Assembly (NCBI RefSeq): GCF_024362695.1
Contig: NC_065408.1
Location: 16,427,518 to 16,491,517, forward strand
Source: Pectinophora gossypiella
Lineage: Eukaryota > Arthropoda > Insecta > Lepidoptera > Gelechiidae
Length of the DNA: 64,000 nucleotides
Direction of reading: 5' to 3'
Each line of letters begins with the position of its first letter. Position 1 is the stretch's first letter. Positions 31,985 through 42,769 of the stretch are shown piece after piece. Under the pieces are notes generated by a model. It was not told the DNA's origin. It saw only the letters and a list, made by a program, of their open reading frames with translations, and did not search any database. A program made the position numbers and the translations under genes.

Positions 31985-32393
31985 CACTCTTCTATAGCCC
32001 TCTATGGATGTGAAACTTGGACACTGACACAGAAGGACAGAGAGAGACTTGAGGCCTTTGAAATGTCGTGTTGGAAAGAATAAGTTGGACAAGAAGTGTT
32101 ACAAATGAGGAAGTGCTAGTAAAGGAAAAGAGACAAATACTGAGAATTATTGAGGACAGAAGAGGCAAGATGATTGGACACCTAACAAGATACGACGAAT
32201 TTATTAAAAACATCATAGAAGGAAAGCTAAAAGGAAAGAGAGGAAGGGAAAGACCAAGAAGAGCTTACATGGAACAGATTTAAGAAAAGTTTAACGTCGT
32301 GTCGTATAGGGAAGTCGAGGAATTGTCCTTTGATAGACTGGAATGGAAAATGCTACTCCGACAAGTGCGTGGCTATTAAATTGATGACAATGA
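31985..32393 (+). pseudogene. RTE-like LINE, ORF2 C-terminal fragment and 3' tail
   Basis: Translates as ALYGCETWTLTQKDRERLEAF, a frameshift near 32078, then ISWTRSVTNEEVL, MIGHLTRYDEFIKNI and RPRRAYMEQI, then a stop, then REVEELSFDRLEWKMLLRQV. That is the C-terminal part of an RTE-type LINE, ending in a tail (GTGGCTATTAAATTGATGAC). The element begins within about 20-35 bases of the exon 3 acceptor. Confidence 0.75.
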
Positions 32394-32399
32394 CCATTT

Positions 32400-33313
32400 T
32401 TTTGCCCTTAGTTGGAAACAAGGAGGGCCTTTGCTCAGCAGTGGAAGCTATAATAAAAAAAAACCTTGTATACTACACAAATATTTGAAAAGCTTCCGTC
32501 TCTCTAGAGGTATTTTGTTGTGCCTGAACTAGTCTGTGATGTGAAACTCATATGTAGCTTACCAACTTGTACACCGTCATAGTATGCAAATAAAGAATAA
32601 TAAATACCGAATATATTGAATATTGAATAGCAGCGTGGGACTTAAAATACTTCATAACATTTTTGTGCACTTTTGAAGGTGATACGGCTTTCACATTGGT
32701 CTAACAGCTCGGTGAAGCGTGGAGTACTTAGTTCATCTTGCTATGGATGTACCTCTGACTATCCTATTGGTATATAGTCATGATATTTGTATTATTATAC
32801 CTACACTAATATGATTATGTAACTCCTACCAACAATATAATGGTTATTAAGTTAGATTCGTACACTCAATCCTAAGTAAATATGAATAAGTTACCTGTAC
32901 ATATTACATAATACCTTCCACTTATGCAAACATGTTATACTATATATATTATAAGGAGTCGGACCGCGAACTGAACCATTTTAGGAGGACGTACTTAGTT
33001 TTCCATCTCATTACTTTTTAAATATTTGACTAAATTTCGTAGTGTTGGAGACAATGTTATAAAATTTATAAAAAAAACGAATGAAAAAGCATTTTCGTAC
33101 GTATAAAAATATTTCCATTTTTTTTTATTTGGGATGAAAAACAGCAGTACAAAACATTACATTATTTTCTTGGCACTAAACAATTAGGTAGAACTTGGTA
33201 GAGTTCAAAAGAAGAAAAAGGTAAAAAAATAAGTTGAAGCTAGGCTCTGTGACTTGAATGTAACGACATCAAAACTACTGTTGCCTATTATCGATTAGTA
33301 TTAGTATTGGAAA
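32400..33313. other. AT-rich intron sequence
   Basis: About 32680-32770 resembles a dispersed family also seen at 46690-46800, 60290-60400 and 62340-62460 (GTACTTAGTTCATCTTGC). Otherwise nothing. Confidence 0.4.
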
Positions 33314-33321
33314 TCAATAGT

Positions 33322-33595
33322 CATCATCACCAGCCCATTAACGTCCCCACTGCTAGGGCACGGGCATTCCCTATGGACAGATAGGGAGATCGGGCCTTAA
33401 ACCACCACGCGGGCCCAGTGCGGATTGGTGGTTATTAAGTTATTAGTCGGGACCAACGGCTTAACGTGCCTTCCGAAGCACGGAGGAGCTCGAGATGATT
33501 TTTTTTGTGGTCACCCATCCTATGACCGGCCTTTGCGAAAGTTGCTTAACTTAAATCGCAGACCGAGCGCGTTTACCGCTGCGCCACAGAGCTCC
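33322..33595 (-). mobile_element. SINE-5S: full-length tRNA/5S-headed SINE with 8-bp duplication
   Basis: A 274-bp insertion bounded by TCAATAGT at 33314-33321 and 33596-33603. On the minus strand it starts GGAGCTC, then TGGCGCAGCGG (a good Pol III A-box), GTTAAGCAACTTTCGC and GGATGGGTGACC, which resemble the A- and C-box regions of 5S rRNA. The core CCGTGCTTCGGAAGGCACG follows, and the 3' end is GGGGACGTTAATGGGCTGG followed by (TGA)n. Confidence 0.85.
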
Positions 33596-33789
33596 TCAAT
33601 AGTATCGATGTCAAAATGATTTTCGAGGTCAATATTATCGATACTCAAACTCAATCGTTCGAGTACCGATACATATCGGCAACAGTATTCTAAACACTTC
33701 TTATTCTTGATCTTGATACTAACTCCACCAGGGTGGTTGATGCTTTCTCATCTTCAGCGCTTATAATCTATGACCTCTGGAGTTAAAAA

Positions 33790-33962
33790 GGCCACATCGA
33801 AGCAATTCATCTAAGAAAGCAATATTGCTATTTGACATTTGTTTGCATTGCGCACTTACTTTTATAATCGTAAATGTCAAATTGCAATATTGTTGTTGTT
33901 TTGGATTGTAAATGATCCACTATATAAATAAATAGATTATTTGCTTCGATGTGGCGTTTTAA
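33790..33962. mobile_element. MITE-K
   Basis: Palindromic element: GGCCACATCGAAGCAATTC and GCAATATTGCTATTTGACAT on the left, inverted counterparts ending GCTTCGATGTGGC on the right. Confidence 0.7.
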
Positions 33963-34077
33963 ACCGCTTGAACCGTGGAACCAATGAGCCTAACTTGAAA
34001 TTTTTATTTCCAATGAAAGTTTACAAGATATACCTACTAAAATAAGATAAGATAAGAGAGACCTTGGAAATTAAATA

Positions 34078-34212
34078 GACCACATTGAATGAATTCATCT
34101 AAAAAAGCATTATTATTATCACGACGTGTGTTGATAATACGCACTTACTTTTATATGCGCAAATGTCCAATAAAAATATTGCTTTCTAGATGAATTTCGT
34201 CTATGTGGCCTA
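34078..34212. mobile_element. MITE-K, second copy
   Basis: GACCACATTGAATGAATTC to CGTCTATGTGGCC, with the central CGCACTTACTTTTATATGCG shared with the first copy. Confidence 0.65.
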
Positions 34213-34811
34213 TTTAACCCCTCTTGTCGCTCTCCATTTAGCCGGCCAATGAGCAAATCTGTCTTTGTCAATGAAAAAGTTAGTTCCGTCAGATTGGCGA
34301 GTAAATAAAGTTTTCGCAACGCAAACGCCCGTTTTGTTGCTCAGTTAGGCAGGTGACCGATGGTGGTCCCAAACCTTGTTATAGCCATCGGTCACATTTC
34401 GGTCACCTGACATGCCTCGTGCAACTTTATCCTGTTCCATCCTATCCTCACGCGTGTTGTATGCGGAAAATTGGCAGTTATTAACCCGTACCCGATTCGG
34501 GTGTAACAAAAAGTAGGGTTATCTGTTTGTCCGCTATGTATGTATGTGTGTATGCACGTCTGTTCCTACCTAACTTCTAAACCACCTGTCAGAATTTAAC
34601 ATATAAGATGTCACTAGAAGCGTCTTGATTGTCCGGTGGTTATAGCCTATGTGACGTCATATTTAATTCAATATGGCGCCCCCTAGAGTACATAAATTGA
34701 GGACGAAAAAAATTGTCGTCCTCAATTTGAATTTCGAATGGTAGTGAATTGGCCTTCATACCTGCTCCGGTCGATTGAGGGGAGGCCTCTGCCCGTCGGT
34801 GGGATCGTATA

Positions 34812-35295
34812 CATGGTGTTAGTGACATCGTAACGAAAACTTTGAGAGAAGATTCAGGCCATGATACTGAGTTGATATCAAGTAGAATTTTCCGTCGCAA
34901 AAGTATGGAACGGAAAGTAATTTTAAAAAACACTAAAATTTTCATGAATTTTCCGACAGGAAACTCTACTTGATATCGACTCAGAATCATGGTCTGAATC
35001 GTCCCCTTCAGTATTCATTACGGTGTCACTAACACCCATACGTACTTGTATGGTCACCTGTATGTACTTGTATGGGGTGACATCGTAACGAATACTAAGA
35101 GGGATGATTCAGCTCGTTATTCTGAGTTAATATCAAATTGAATTTTCCATCGAAAAAGTATAGGATTGAAAATAATTTGAAAATACTAAAAAAAGAACAT
35201 ATTTTGCGACGGAAAGTTCAATTTGATATCAACTCAGAATCATGGACTGAATCATCCCTCAAAGTTTTCGTTACGATGTCACTAACACCCTGTAT
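34812..35295. mobile_element. MITE-G two-unit element
   Basis: Unit 1 (34812-35032) and unit 2 (35076-35295) are each palindromic. They are separated by a spacer with ACTTGTATGGTCACCTGTAT. The two outer ends carry AACGAAAACTTTGAG and the inner ends carry the AATACT(G/A)AGGG variant, so the pair is symmetrical overall. Confidence 0.75.
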
Positions 35296-35610
35296 AGGCA
35301 ATTTATGCTACGTTATGTTATGTAGCTGGTACTTATGTTATCTGGATGAAAAAGCAGGATTACGAGAACAATGTGTAAAGCGAAGATTGTTGCTGGTAAA
35401 GGAAGACGAAAAGGGATAAATTGTTCAAATCGGGGATAAGCTTCAATAGGGTTCTGTGCGATCTACTCTGAAACGACACGCGTGGAAAATCCGAATGTAA
35501 ATCCATAGTTTTTTCTCATGTGAGTTGTGAAATCAAAGACTGTTATCAGTTACTAATGGGCAGCTAAAGGCCCCTGTTATGGCTCTTGTAACGATTACTT
35601 AGGTAAATAT

Positions 35611-36003
35611 TAGTGCTAATTCCTATCAACACAATCTAATTTTATTTTAATTTATATCTGTCATTTTCTTATCCGCCGAAAAGAAAAGGGACGGGTAATC
35701 GACAAGCAATAAATTTATGGAACACACGTCAATTTTAAGCACAAATTTAAAACAACCCTATAAATATTTTGCATTGGCTAATAACTCGACAGAATTAAGT
35801 TAGTAGCACACGTCAAACGGTTTGCATACCAGTGAGATACCTTTTTGATTCACCCGGGTTATTCATTAATTTACTCATTCTTTCTAAAATTAAGAGCTGT
35901 CGTCATCAATCATCCGTCCCTTTTCTTTTTGACGGATAAGAAAATGACAGGTACCTATAACTTAATGTAAAATTAGAAGATGTCTGCAGGAATCGGAGCC
36001 AGT
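35611..36003. mobile_element. MITE-L
   Basis: Inverted ends GTGCTAATTCCTATC and CTGCAGGAATCGGAGCCAGT, and inverted TTTCTTATCCGCCGAAAAG segments (35664 and 35930 regions). About 390 bp, no ORF. Confidence 0.75.
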
Positions 36004-36034
36004 AGCAAAAATCGACTGCTTAATAGCATCATTT

Positions 36035-36352
36035 CGTTTTTCACAGGGTCCGCTTACCTAACCTTTACAGGTCCGGTTTTTTACACAAGCGACAGCCTGT
36101 CTGACCTTCCAACCCGCGAAGGAAAAACCAGCCCAATACAAGTTAAGTCAAATTTCTCCGAAAATATGGAATGTGGGTTTCCTCACGATGTTTTCCTTCA
36201 CCGCAGAACACGTGATAATAATTTATGATCTAAACATGAATTCGAAAACAAATTCGACAATCATTGGTTTAGGCCTGTGTTGGATTCGAATTTCGAACCG
36301 GCGACCTCAAAGTGAGAGGCAAGCGTTCTACCAACTGGGCTACCACGGCTAA
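36035..36352 (-). mobile_element. SINE-A, full length
   Basis: CACAGGGTCCGCTTACCTAA to a tRNA-like head at about 36290-36352 (CTCAAAGTGAGAGGCAAGCG). Confidence 0.85.
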
Positions 36353-36354
36353 TT

Positions 36355-36805
36355 ACGAATCATCAAAGTGATTTTCGTGATATGTTTCCGCCGCGTCTTG
36401 CTCTATAATTTTTTTCACAAGAAACTACCTTAAAGGAAAAATCATAAAAACTATTTTAATAATAGTAGAACTGAACGACAACTTTCCGAAAGCATCGTTA
36501 AAAGTTACTAAACGTAAAATACGACACCACCAGCATACGATTCTTATTGTGTTTTGCAAGTATCCAAACGAGGCACACAACAAGATGTTAACTTAAAATG
36601 GTCCCGAGTTACTGTATACTCTTCAGATAATACAGCCATATTAGCAACCTTACTGTTTAAGAGAATAATGGGACAAAATGTTATTCAATAAAAAAGTAAT
36701 TTTTTCCCATCCTAGGCCTTTTTGTGACATGGATGGATGATCCAAGCTTTTTGTACTAAAATTTATGTTCATAAATTGGTACTCACATAAGGAACATATT
36801 CTGTA
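36355..36805. other. Unannotated intron sequence
   Basis: Nothing recognised. Confidence 0.4.
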
Positions 36806-36809
36806 AGTA

Positions 36810-36940
36810 CAGTCATAAGCAATATCATGTAGGTACACAGTTTACAACCCTATCGTACTTTCATATTTGACGTTTAGTGGGACTTCCTGTGCAATTTTCA
36901 TAAAAAAGTTAATGTGACATGGTAACATAAATGCTGACCG
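36810..36940. mobile_element. MITE-H, second copy
   Basis: CAGTCATAAGCAATATCATG to AAATGCTGACCG, with the internal AAAAAAGTTAATGTGACATG shared with 2883-3024. TA precedes the left end. The right flank is less clear. Confidence 0.65.
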
Positions 36941-37105
36941 TTAATCGTACCTACTATGCCCAGCAGTCTTACCGAGTAGTCTTACCAGTTGAAGTAATGG
37001 GAATTTCCTTCCCAATTGACTTACTGAATAGTAAGACTTCGCTTATCCCATTAGTTTTACTTTGTCAAAATTTATAAAACCTAGCCCTCGTGGTTGATAG
37101 ACAAT

Positions 37106-37406
37106 GGTGCTAATTCCTGTAAACACCATCTAATTTTATTTTAAGTTATATCTGTCACTTTCTTATCCGCCGAAAAGGAAAGGGACGGGTAATCGACAAG
37201 CATAAAATTTATGGAACACACGTCAATTTTAAGCACAAATCTAAAACAACCGTCTAAAAATTCGCCCGGGTTATTCATTTATTTACTCATTCTTCCTAAA
37301 ATTAAGAGCTGTCAATCATCCGTCCCTTTCCTTTTCGGCGGATAAGAAAATGACAGGTATAACTTAAAGTAAAATTAAGAGATGGTTGCAGGAATCGGGG
37401 CCAGTA
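37106..37406. mobile_element. MITE-L, second copy
   Basis: GTGCTAATTCCTGTAAACAC to GCAGGAATCGGGGCCAGTAC, with inverted TTATCCGCCGAAAAGGAAAG blocks. Shorter in the middle than 35611-36003. Confidence 0.75.
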
Positions 37407-37613
37407 CCTTTATTACATCTAAGAGATTTTTTCCAAATGACAAACAAACATTTACGTTCAGAGGAGAAAGACGTTCAGATGTTTCATCCTGATTTATTGC
37501 CTCTCCAGTGATCGCTCAGGTGGATACGGGTATGCGCTCTCGGACCCTCGAGCTACTATTAGTAAGTTTGGTTGTCTTTTGACAACTTAGTTTCTTAGCT
37601 TCGTCTTGTAGCT

Positions 37614-37810
37614 TTATTTATTTATTTATTTATAAAGCACAGCCACATCACATACATTAAACCTTAAAACTTTTTATTAGCTTTAAACATAACATAACAT
37701 AACAAATACTTTATTGCACAAACAGGAAAAAACAAAATACAAAAAGAGAAATAGAATTAGTACAATAGGCGGCCTTATTGCTAAGTAGCAATCTTTTCCA
37801 GGCAACCTTT
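37614..37810 (-). repeat. Two LINE 3' tails
   Basis: 37614-37665 is the reverse of the 23280-23332 LINE end (TTTATAAAGCACAGCCACAT). About 37690-37810 is another LINE-type tail (CTTTATTGCACAAACAGG, CTTTTCCAGGCAACCTTT), also seen near 60440-60530 and 61500-61580. Confidence 0.55.
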
Positions 37811-38106
37811 AAAATACACTTACCGTTGATGACTTAGCTCCATCTTATCTTCAGCATTTTTTCAAATTAGTTTTTAACATGATCGTGCTATAAATTGTTA
37901 ATTTCTTTGACAAACTATAATAATATTTTGGTACGAACGAAATTTGTCGTTAATTATTATTTATTTTAAGAACGAATCGTGTCTTTAACAACTTTTAAGC
38001 TTAAATTTGGGTTACCATTTGTAATATTACGCAAATTGTTAGATATTTTATGGTTATTTTTCATAATCTACCGCCCGAATAGAAGCAAACACTGTATATC
38101 ATTGTG

Positions 38107-38550
38107 TATACAGGATGTTAATAACATCGCAACGAATACTGAGGGGGATTATTCAGACCATGATTCAAGTGGAATTTTCCGTCGCTAAATTCATGTTTTT
38201 TTTTAATTATTATATTATTCTCTCAGAATAATGAGCTGAAACATCCCCTTTGTTACGATGTCACTTCATCCCATAAAAGTGCGTACAGGTAGCCGTACTA
38301 GTACGTACGGGTGTTAGTGACAACGTAACGAATACTGAAGGGGATGATTTAGCCCACGATTCTAAGTTTAAATCAAGTGAAATTTCTAAAATTTTATGAA
38401 TTTTCCTCTCGGAAAATTGATAAAATTTTATGTGTTTCTTTAAATTATTTTCAGTTCATTACTTATGCGACGGAAAATTCCACTTGATATCAACTCAGAA
38501 CTATGGGCTCAAACATCACTCAAAGTTTTCGTTACGATGTCACTAACCAT
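38107..38550. mobile_element. MITE-G two-unit element
   Basis: Units 38107-38275 and 38308-38550 flank a spacer (GTGCGTACAGGTAGCCGTAC). The right outer end has CAAAGTTTTCGTTACGATG. Confidence 0.7.
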
Positions 38551-38693
38551 ATTTTTTAAATCATTTTTATCATTTCCGAAAATAAAAATACAAGCTGTTA
38601 AATAATGAATGCATCACACGGCTGTCTCCTCGAAGACGTAGTCGGAGGTGTACAGTACACACAGACACACACCTACTCCTCGCCAGCTATATT

Positions 38694-38990
38694 TAAGTCC
38701 CATATAACAGGGGTCGATCTAAAACCAAGGTTAGGAATGTAGTAAAAGTAATTGCCGAACGCAAGTAGAGATGGGCGGGACACATTGCTCGAATGAGCAA
38801 AGAAAGATGGACCCGGAGATTGTTGGAGTGGCGCCCACGAGCATTCACAAGACCGAGAGGAAGACCACCAATGAGATGGAAGGACGACATTGTGCGGCAC
38901 GCAGGATATGGCTGGATGTCAATAGCCCAAGATCGTCGGAAGTGGAAAAACATGGAAGAGGCCTACGTCCAAAATTGGATATGAATTTAG
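38694..38990 (+). pseudogene. RTE-like LINE ORF2 C-terminus
   Basis: The frame reads TKVRNVVKVIAERK, a stop, then RWAGHIARMSKERWTRRLLE, FTRPRGRPPMRWKDDI and WMSIAQDRRKWKNMEEAYV, then a stop. W-A-G-H-I-A-R and G-R-P-x-x-R-W are the classic end of RTE/BovB-type LINE polyproteins. One in-frame stop (TAG at about 38768) marks it as dead. Confidence 0.8.
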
Positions 38991-38999
38991 GCTGATATA

Positions 39000-39553
39000 G
39001 ACAGATAATAGGGGTCGAGACTATTGATATTTACCTGCTACAAATCGTGCAAACCGCGTGATTTCATTTCCATTAATTATAATGATCCAAACATGAATTC
39101 AAACTCACAAAGTCGAATTCAGTTGGTACGGGAAATAAAAGCTAGGTGCACTAACAACTGAATTACTTCTACAAATGGCATGTTCTGGGCGATAAACCGA
39201 GGTTAAGTACTGCTATAAATTAAGTCATAAACTACGATAAAGACCGTTACTTTTCTTAGAGAAACTTTGAAACAAGTATTTTATAGTTTATTCTCAATGT
39301 GGTCTGCTGCTGCTAAGGACACACTGACAAGCGGATACCTATTTGGTTTTGGAATGTTCCAAACAACAATTCGACAACAACAGCAACAAGAAACAACAGT
39401 TGTACAGTGCTATGTTTAATTCCTATTTATGTTGCTCCGCCTCGCATCTACTTCCATATTGCAAGTTTTTAGGCGAGAGTATTTATTTCTTTGGCTGTAT
39501 TTATTATGTGGCTGATTATTTCGCTATCGACTCACTACTGCCGACTCACTGTC
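39000..39553. other. Unannotated intron sequence
   Basis: About 39060-39160 may hold SINE-A debris (GATCCAAACATGAATTC). No exon. Confidence 0.4.
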
Positions 39554-39555
39554 GA

Positions 39556-39762
39556 CGGCCTCCGTAGTCCAGTAGTTGAGCGTTGGGCTCACGATCCGGA
39601 GGCCCTGGGATCGAATCCCTGTGGGGACATATCACAAAAATCCGTTAAGCCGTTGGTCCCTACTTACTGATGTATAGGTCTTTGACGGTTCAATAATAAC
39701 CCTGACACCAGGGTTGATGAGGTTGGTATTACACCTCACAACCTACACCATAAGAAGAAGAA
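39556..39762 (+). mobile_element. SINE-C with internal deletion
   Basis: Head GGCCTCCGTAGTCCAGTAG and GGATCGAATCCC, then a jump past most of the core (AATCCGTTAAGCCGTTGGTC) to the tail CCTGACACCAGGGTTGATGA. Confidence 0.75.
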
Positions 39763-39884
39763 GGCTCACTAAGGTCAATTCATACTTTCAAATATCATCC
39801 TCTCAGACGACGCCCTGAACCGAGGTTCGCGCACAACGGGACACCTTCAAGCCTCTGTCTTAAATTTTCTTGAGACTCCTTAAG

Positions 39885-40465
39885 TAATTAATGCCATATA
39901 AATTTACAAAAAAATACGGCGAAGTAACAAAATGTCTGAAGTTTAACATCTCTGACGGGATAACTTCAATGAAAGCTTCAAAGAAAATCCAAGGTTCTTT
40001 TAAGACGTCATAAAGTTTTCGTACGAAATATGCTGGAAACTAAATATTCTTGGAAAATTCGAGTAATTAGTGTATTGATCAATGTAGTAACAAGTTCATT
40101 AATAGTCCAACATTTCAGCATTAAGCTTTGATGATAAAAGTAATATGAAACCGCCAACATTTTATTAGCTTCCATTAATCATTTGGATGAATTATGTTTA
40201 AGATAAGATAAATTTATTTACTTAAAACAATTTCTTACATTTAAACGGAGGTGCTAACTTCTTGAACACAGGACCATAGGATAGCAAGCCGAATTTTCCA
40301 ACCATTAGACCACGAAGGCTGAAAGATATTTTGAAGAGAATAAATGAATAAAGACTTTTTTACATACACAATATGGTACGAGGATAAACTAAAACCAAAA
40401 GTGGGCTTATTGCTAAAAGCAATCTCTTCCTGCAATACAGATTCGAGTATAGCGCGAAAATGGAT
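39885..40465. other. AT-rich intron sequence
   Basis: A family D scrap lies at about 39780-39880. No exon. Confidence 0.4.
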
Positions 40466-40468
40466 TGA

Positions 40469-40659
40469 TTAAAGCCGGGTTTCCACTTACGCAGAGATGG
40501 GCGGAGAAGAGCGGAGATGTGCGGATTTGACCAATCACAGCGTTCGAGAGAGCGAAAAACGAAGACGCTCTGTCACTCTCTCCCTCACGGTGATTGGTCG
40601 ATTCCTACACATCTCCGCTCATCTCCGCACAGCTCCGCGTCAATGGAAATGCAGCTTAA
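40469..40659. mobile_element. TTAA-flanked MITE (piggyBac-like)
   Basis: TTAA at 40469-40472 and 40656-40659. Inside these, ends AGCCGGGTTTCCACTTACGC and (inverted) GCTGCATTTCCATTGACGC. Arms carry GAGCGGAGATGTGCGGA and its inverse. No ORF. Confidence 0.65.
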
Positions 40660-40833
40660 GTAAAAAAAAAGAAAGTGCCGGGAAGTAAACACGTTGCATC
40701 ATATCCTTTGGTTATCATACACGACAACTTGAGTTGCAATCGAAACGCCGGCTCTTGAGGTTGTTCGCATTAGGCTGTCAGCCTCATTAGGCTGTCGTTT
40801 TTAAAGTTTGTTGGCGATTTATTTTGCCGACAA

Positions 40834-40980
40834 AATGGCGCAATCAGGCAGCAAGCGCTCTGACACCGTCATAGTGAACGAGCTGCTTGCTTTCGTGCAG
40901 AACAAGCTGGATGTAATGGATGAAATAAAAAATGTCGTCGTCCGAAGGACTTACTCTAGAAGGGATTACTCTAGCCATGA
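40834..40980 (+). pseudogene. LINE ORF1 N-terminal fragment
   Basis: Frame MAQSGSKRSDTVIVNELLAF, then VQNKLDVMDE, a pattern I associate with the start of ORF1 in insect CR1-type LINEs. It is interrupted directly by a SINE-C tail. It could instead be a gene exon, but there is no donor site at the right place. Confidence 0.4.
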
Positions 40981-40984
40981 TCAC

Positions 40985-41188
40985 CAAAAGTAAGATTGAT
41001 TGTCCAAGAGTAAGATGATCCGTGCTTCGGAAGGAACGTTAAGCCGTTAGTCCCGGTTACTACTTACTGATGTAAATAGGTAGTCGTAACTTGAGTCATG
41101 TCAGGGGCGTATGGCGGCTTAATAATAACCCTGACACCAGGGTTGATGGGGTTGGTAATCCACCTCACAACCCACACGATAGAAGAAG
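40985..41188 (+). mobile_element. SINE-C core and tail
   Basis: CCGTGCTTCGGAAGGAACGT to ACCCACACGATAGAAG. The head is absent. Confidence 0.8.
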
Positions 41189-41319
41189 TATTAGATTTTA
41201 TGAGTTTGTTTTGTGCTTCCTACATTGTCGAGAGGAGTGGATGTATATACTGCGGCACGACGGGTGGAGGTGGAGACCTTGAGTCCCGAAGTGCCAGCAG
41301 AGAACGATAATTATATATA

Positions 41320-41400
41320 CAGGGTCTTAGAGACTAAGGGGGATGATTAAGACCATGATTTTGAGTTAATATCAAGTGGAATTTCCTGTCAGAATATTCA
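41320..41400. mobile_element. MITE-G left half
   Basis: GGGGGATGATTAAGACCATG and TTAATATCAAGTGGAATTTC. The right half is missing. Confidence 0.6.
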
Positions 41401-41860
41401 TGACTTCTTTTTGTTTTTTTTTTATTATTTTCATTTCCATTTATATATATTCATATACACATATATTCGTACATAACTCACTATATAAATTTATAAGCTA
41501 AAGACAAATCATATAAAATGTGACACATATATAATATTGTATGTTAAGTTAAGGTAAGTATTTCTTAGCTTTAGATAAAAGGATGAAGGAAAGGAAAGGA
41601 GAAGGCTATCCGAATATCGCATTCGCCCGCTCTTGCGTTTGTTATTAAGGGCCTTAAGAGATTTACTTGTCTCGCGAAATCGTTTTCCTTATTTCACACG
41701 AAGCTTCACACAACCATGTTTCACTACACTACGCATAAGGAAACTGATGTTCTATATATTAATATTCATATTATTATTGGTAATGTACATTACATGTCAT
41801 TCAGATAGAGATCAATAAGAAATAAAGATGATAATAATAAATAGTAAGTATACCGTAGTT
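41401..41860. other. AT-rich intron sequence
   Basis: Nothing recognised. Short TATATA-rich runs. Confidence 0.4.
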
Positions 41861-41861
41861 G

Positions 41862-42080
41862 ATGGTAGGGCTGGCAGAGGAAGACCGAGAAGGACTTACG
41901 ATGACCAAATTGGAGATGTCTTTAGAAAAGGTTTAATACGATCTACTCTGAACCGGCGTCCGTGTATGAAGCGATTGATGAATGTGGAGGAAGCAAGAGA
42001 AGTGTGTCAGGATCGAAGCAAATGGAATTCTATAGTCTCTGCTTACCCCGGTGGGAAATAGGCGTGAGTTTATGTATGTA
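41862..42080 (+). pseudogene. LINE-F ORF2 C-terminus and 3' end
   Basis: The frame [20 protein letters not shown], then [24 protein letters not shown] and IVSAYPGGK ends at a stop just before [27 protein letters not shown] and the terminal D-R-x-K-W place it with RTE-like LINEs. Severely 5'-truncated, as usual for a LINE copy. Confidence 0.75.
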
Positions 42081-42128
42081 GTAATATAGAACGACTGCTC
42101 AACTAACCATTTCTTTAATTTAAATTTA

Positions 42129-42494
42129 AAATAGTGTTAATTCCTGCAGACGCCATCTAATTTTATTTTAAGTTATACCTATAATTTTCTTATCCGCTTA
42201 AAAAGAAAGGGACAGGTAATCGACAGGCATAAAATTTATGCAACACACGTCAATTTTAAGTAGTAATCTAAAACAACCGTCTAAAAATTTTACATCGGCC
42301 AATAACCCGACAGGGTTAAGTAGACAGCACGTCAAACGGATTGCATACCAGCGAGATGCCTATTTTATTCGCCCGGGTTATTCATTCGTTTTAAAATTGA
42401 CTTGTTGACAATCATCTGTCCCTTTATATGTGATAAGAAAATGACGGGTATAACTTAAAATAAAATTAAGAGGTGTGTGCAGGAATCGAAGCCA
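42129..42494. mobile_element. MITE-L, third copy
   Basis: GTGTTAATTCCTGCAGACGC to GTGCAGGAATCGAAGCCAAT, with the AGGGACAGGTAATCGACAGG block. Confidence 0.7.
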
Positions 42495-42660
42495 ATGTTT
42501 AATATTATTAGTATCTGTGATGTCCTTTGGTAGTCTATTATATACGTAAGGACCCATAGCGTGAATGTTGAGGTTAAGTCGATTTACATGGCGCAGGTTA
42601 TGTTTTTTGTTTTCTCCTGTCTTTATATAGCACTGCAGATGTATACACACTATACACACA
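42495..42660 (-). pseudogene. LINE ORF2 fragment
   Basis: The minus frame contains NLRHVNRLNLNIHAMGPYVY then NRLPKDITD, resembling the near-terminal segment of insect LINE polyproteins. Short and isolated. Confidence 0.5.
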
Positions 42661-42769
42661 ATAGTGTGTGCACGTAAATAGCTACCTGCAAAATGAGGAG
42701 GCTTGGCACTGTGAGGATTCTTTATATTTAGTGCACACGCGGTGCCAAAATCGGTACCAAAATCATATC

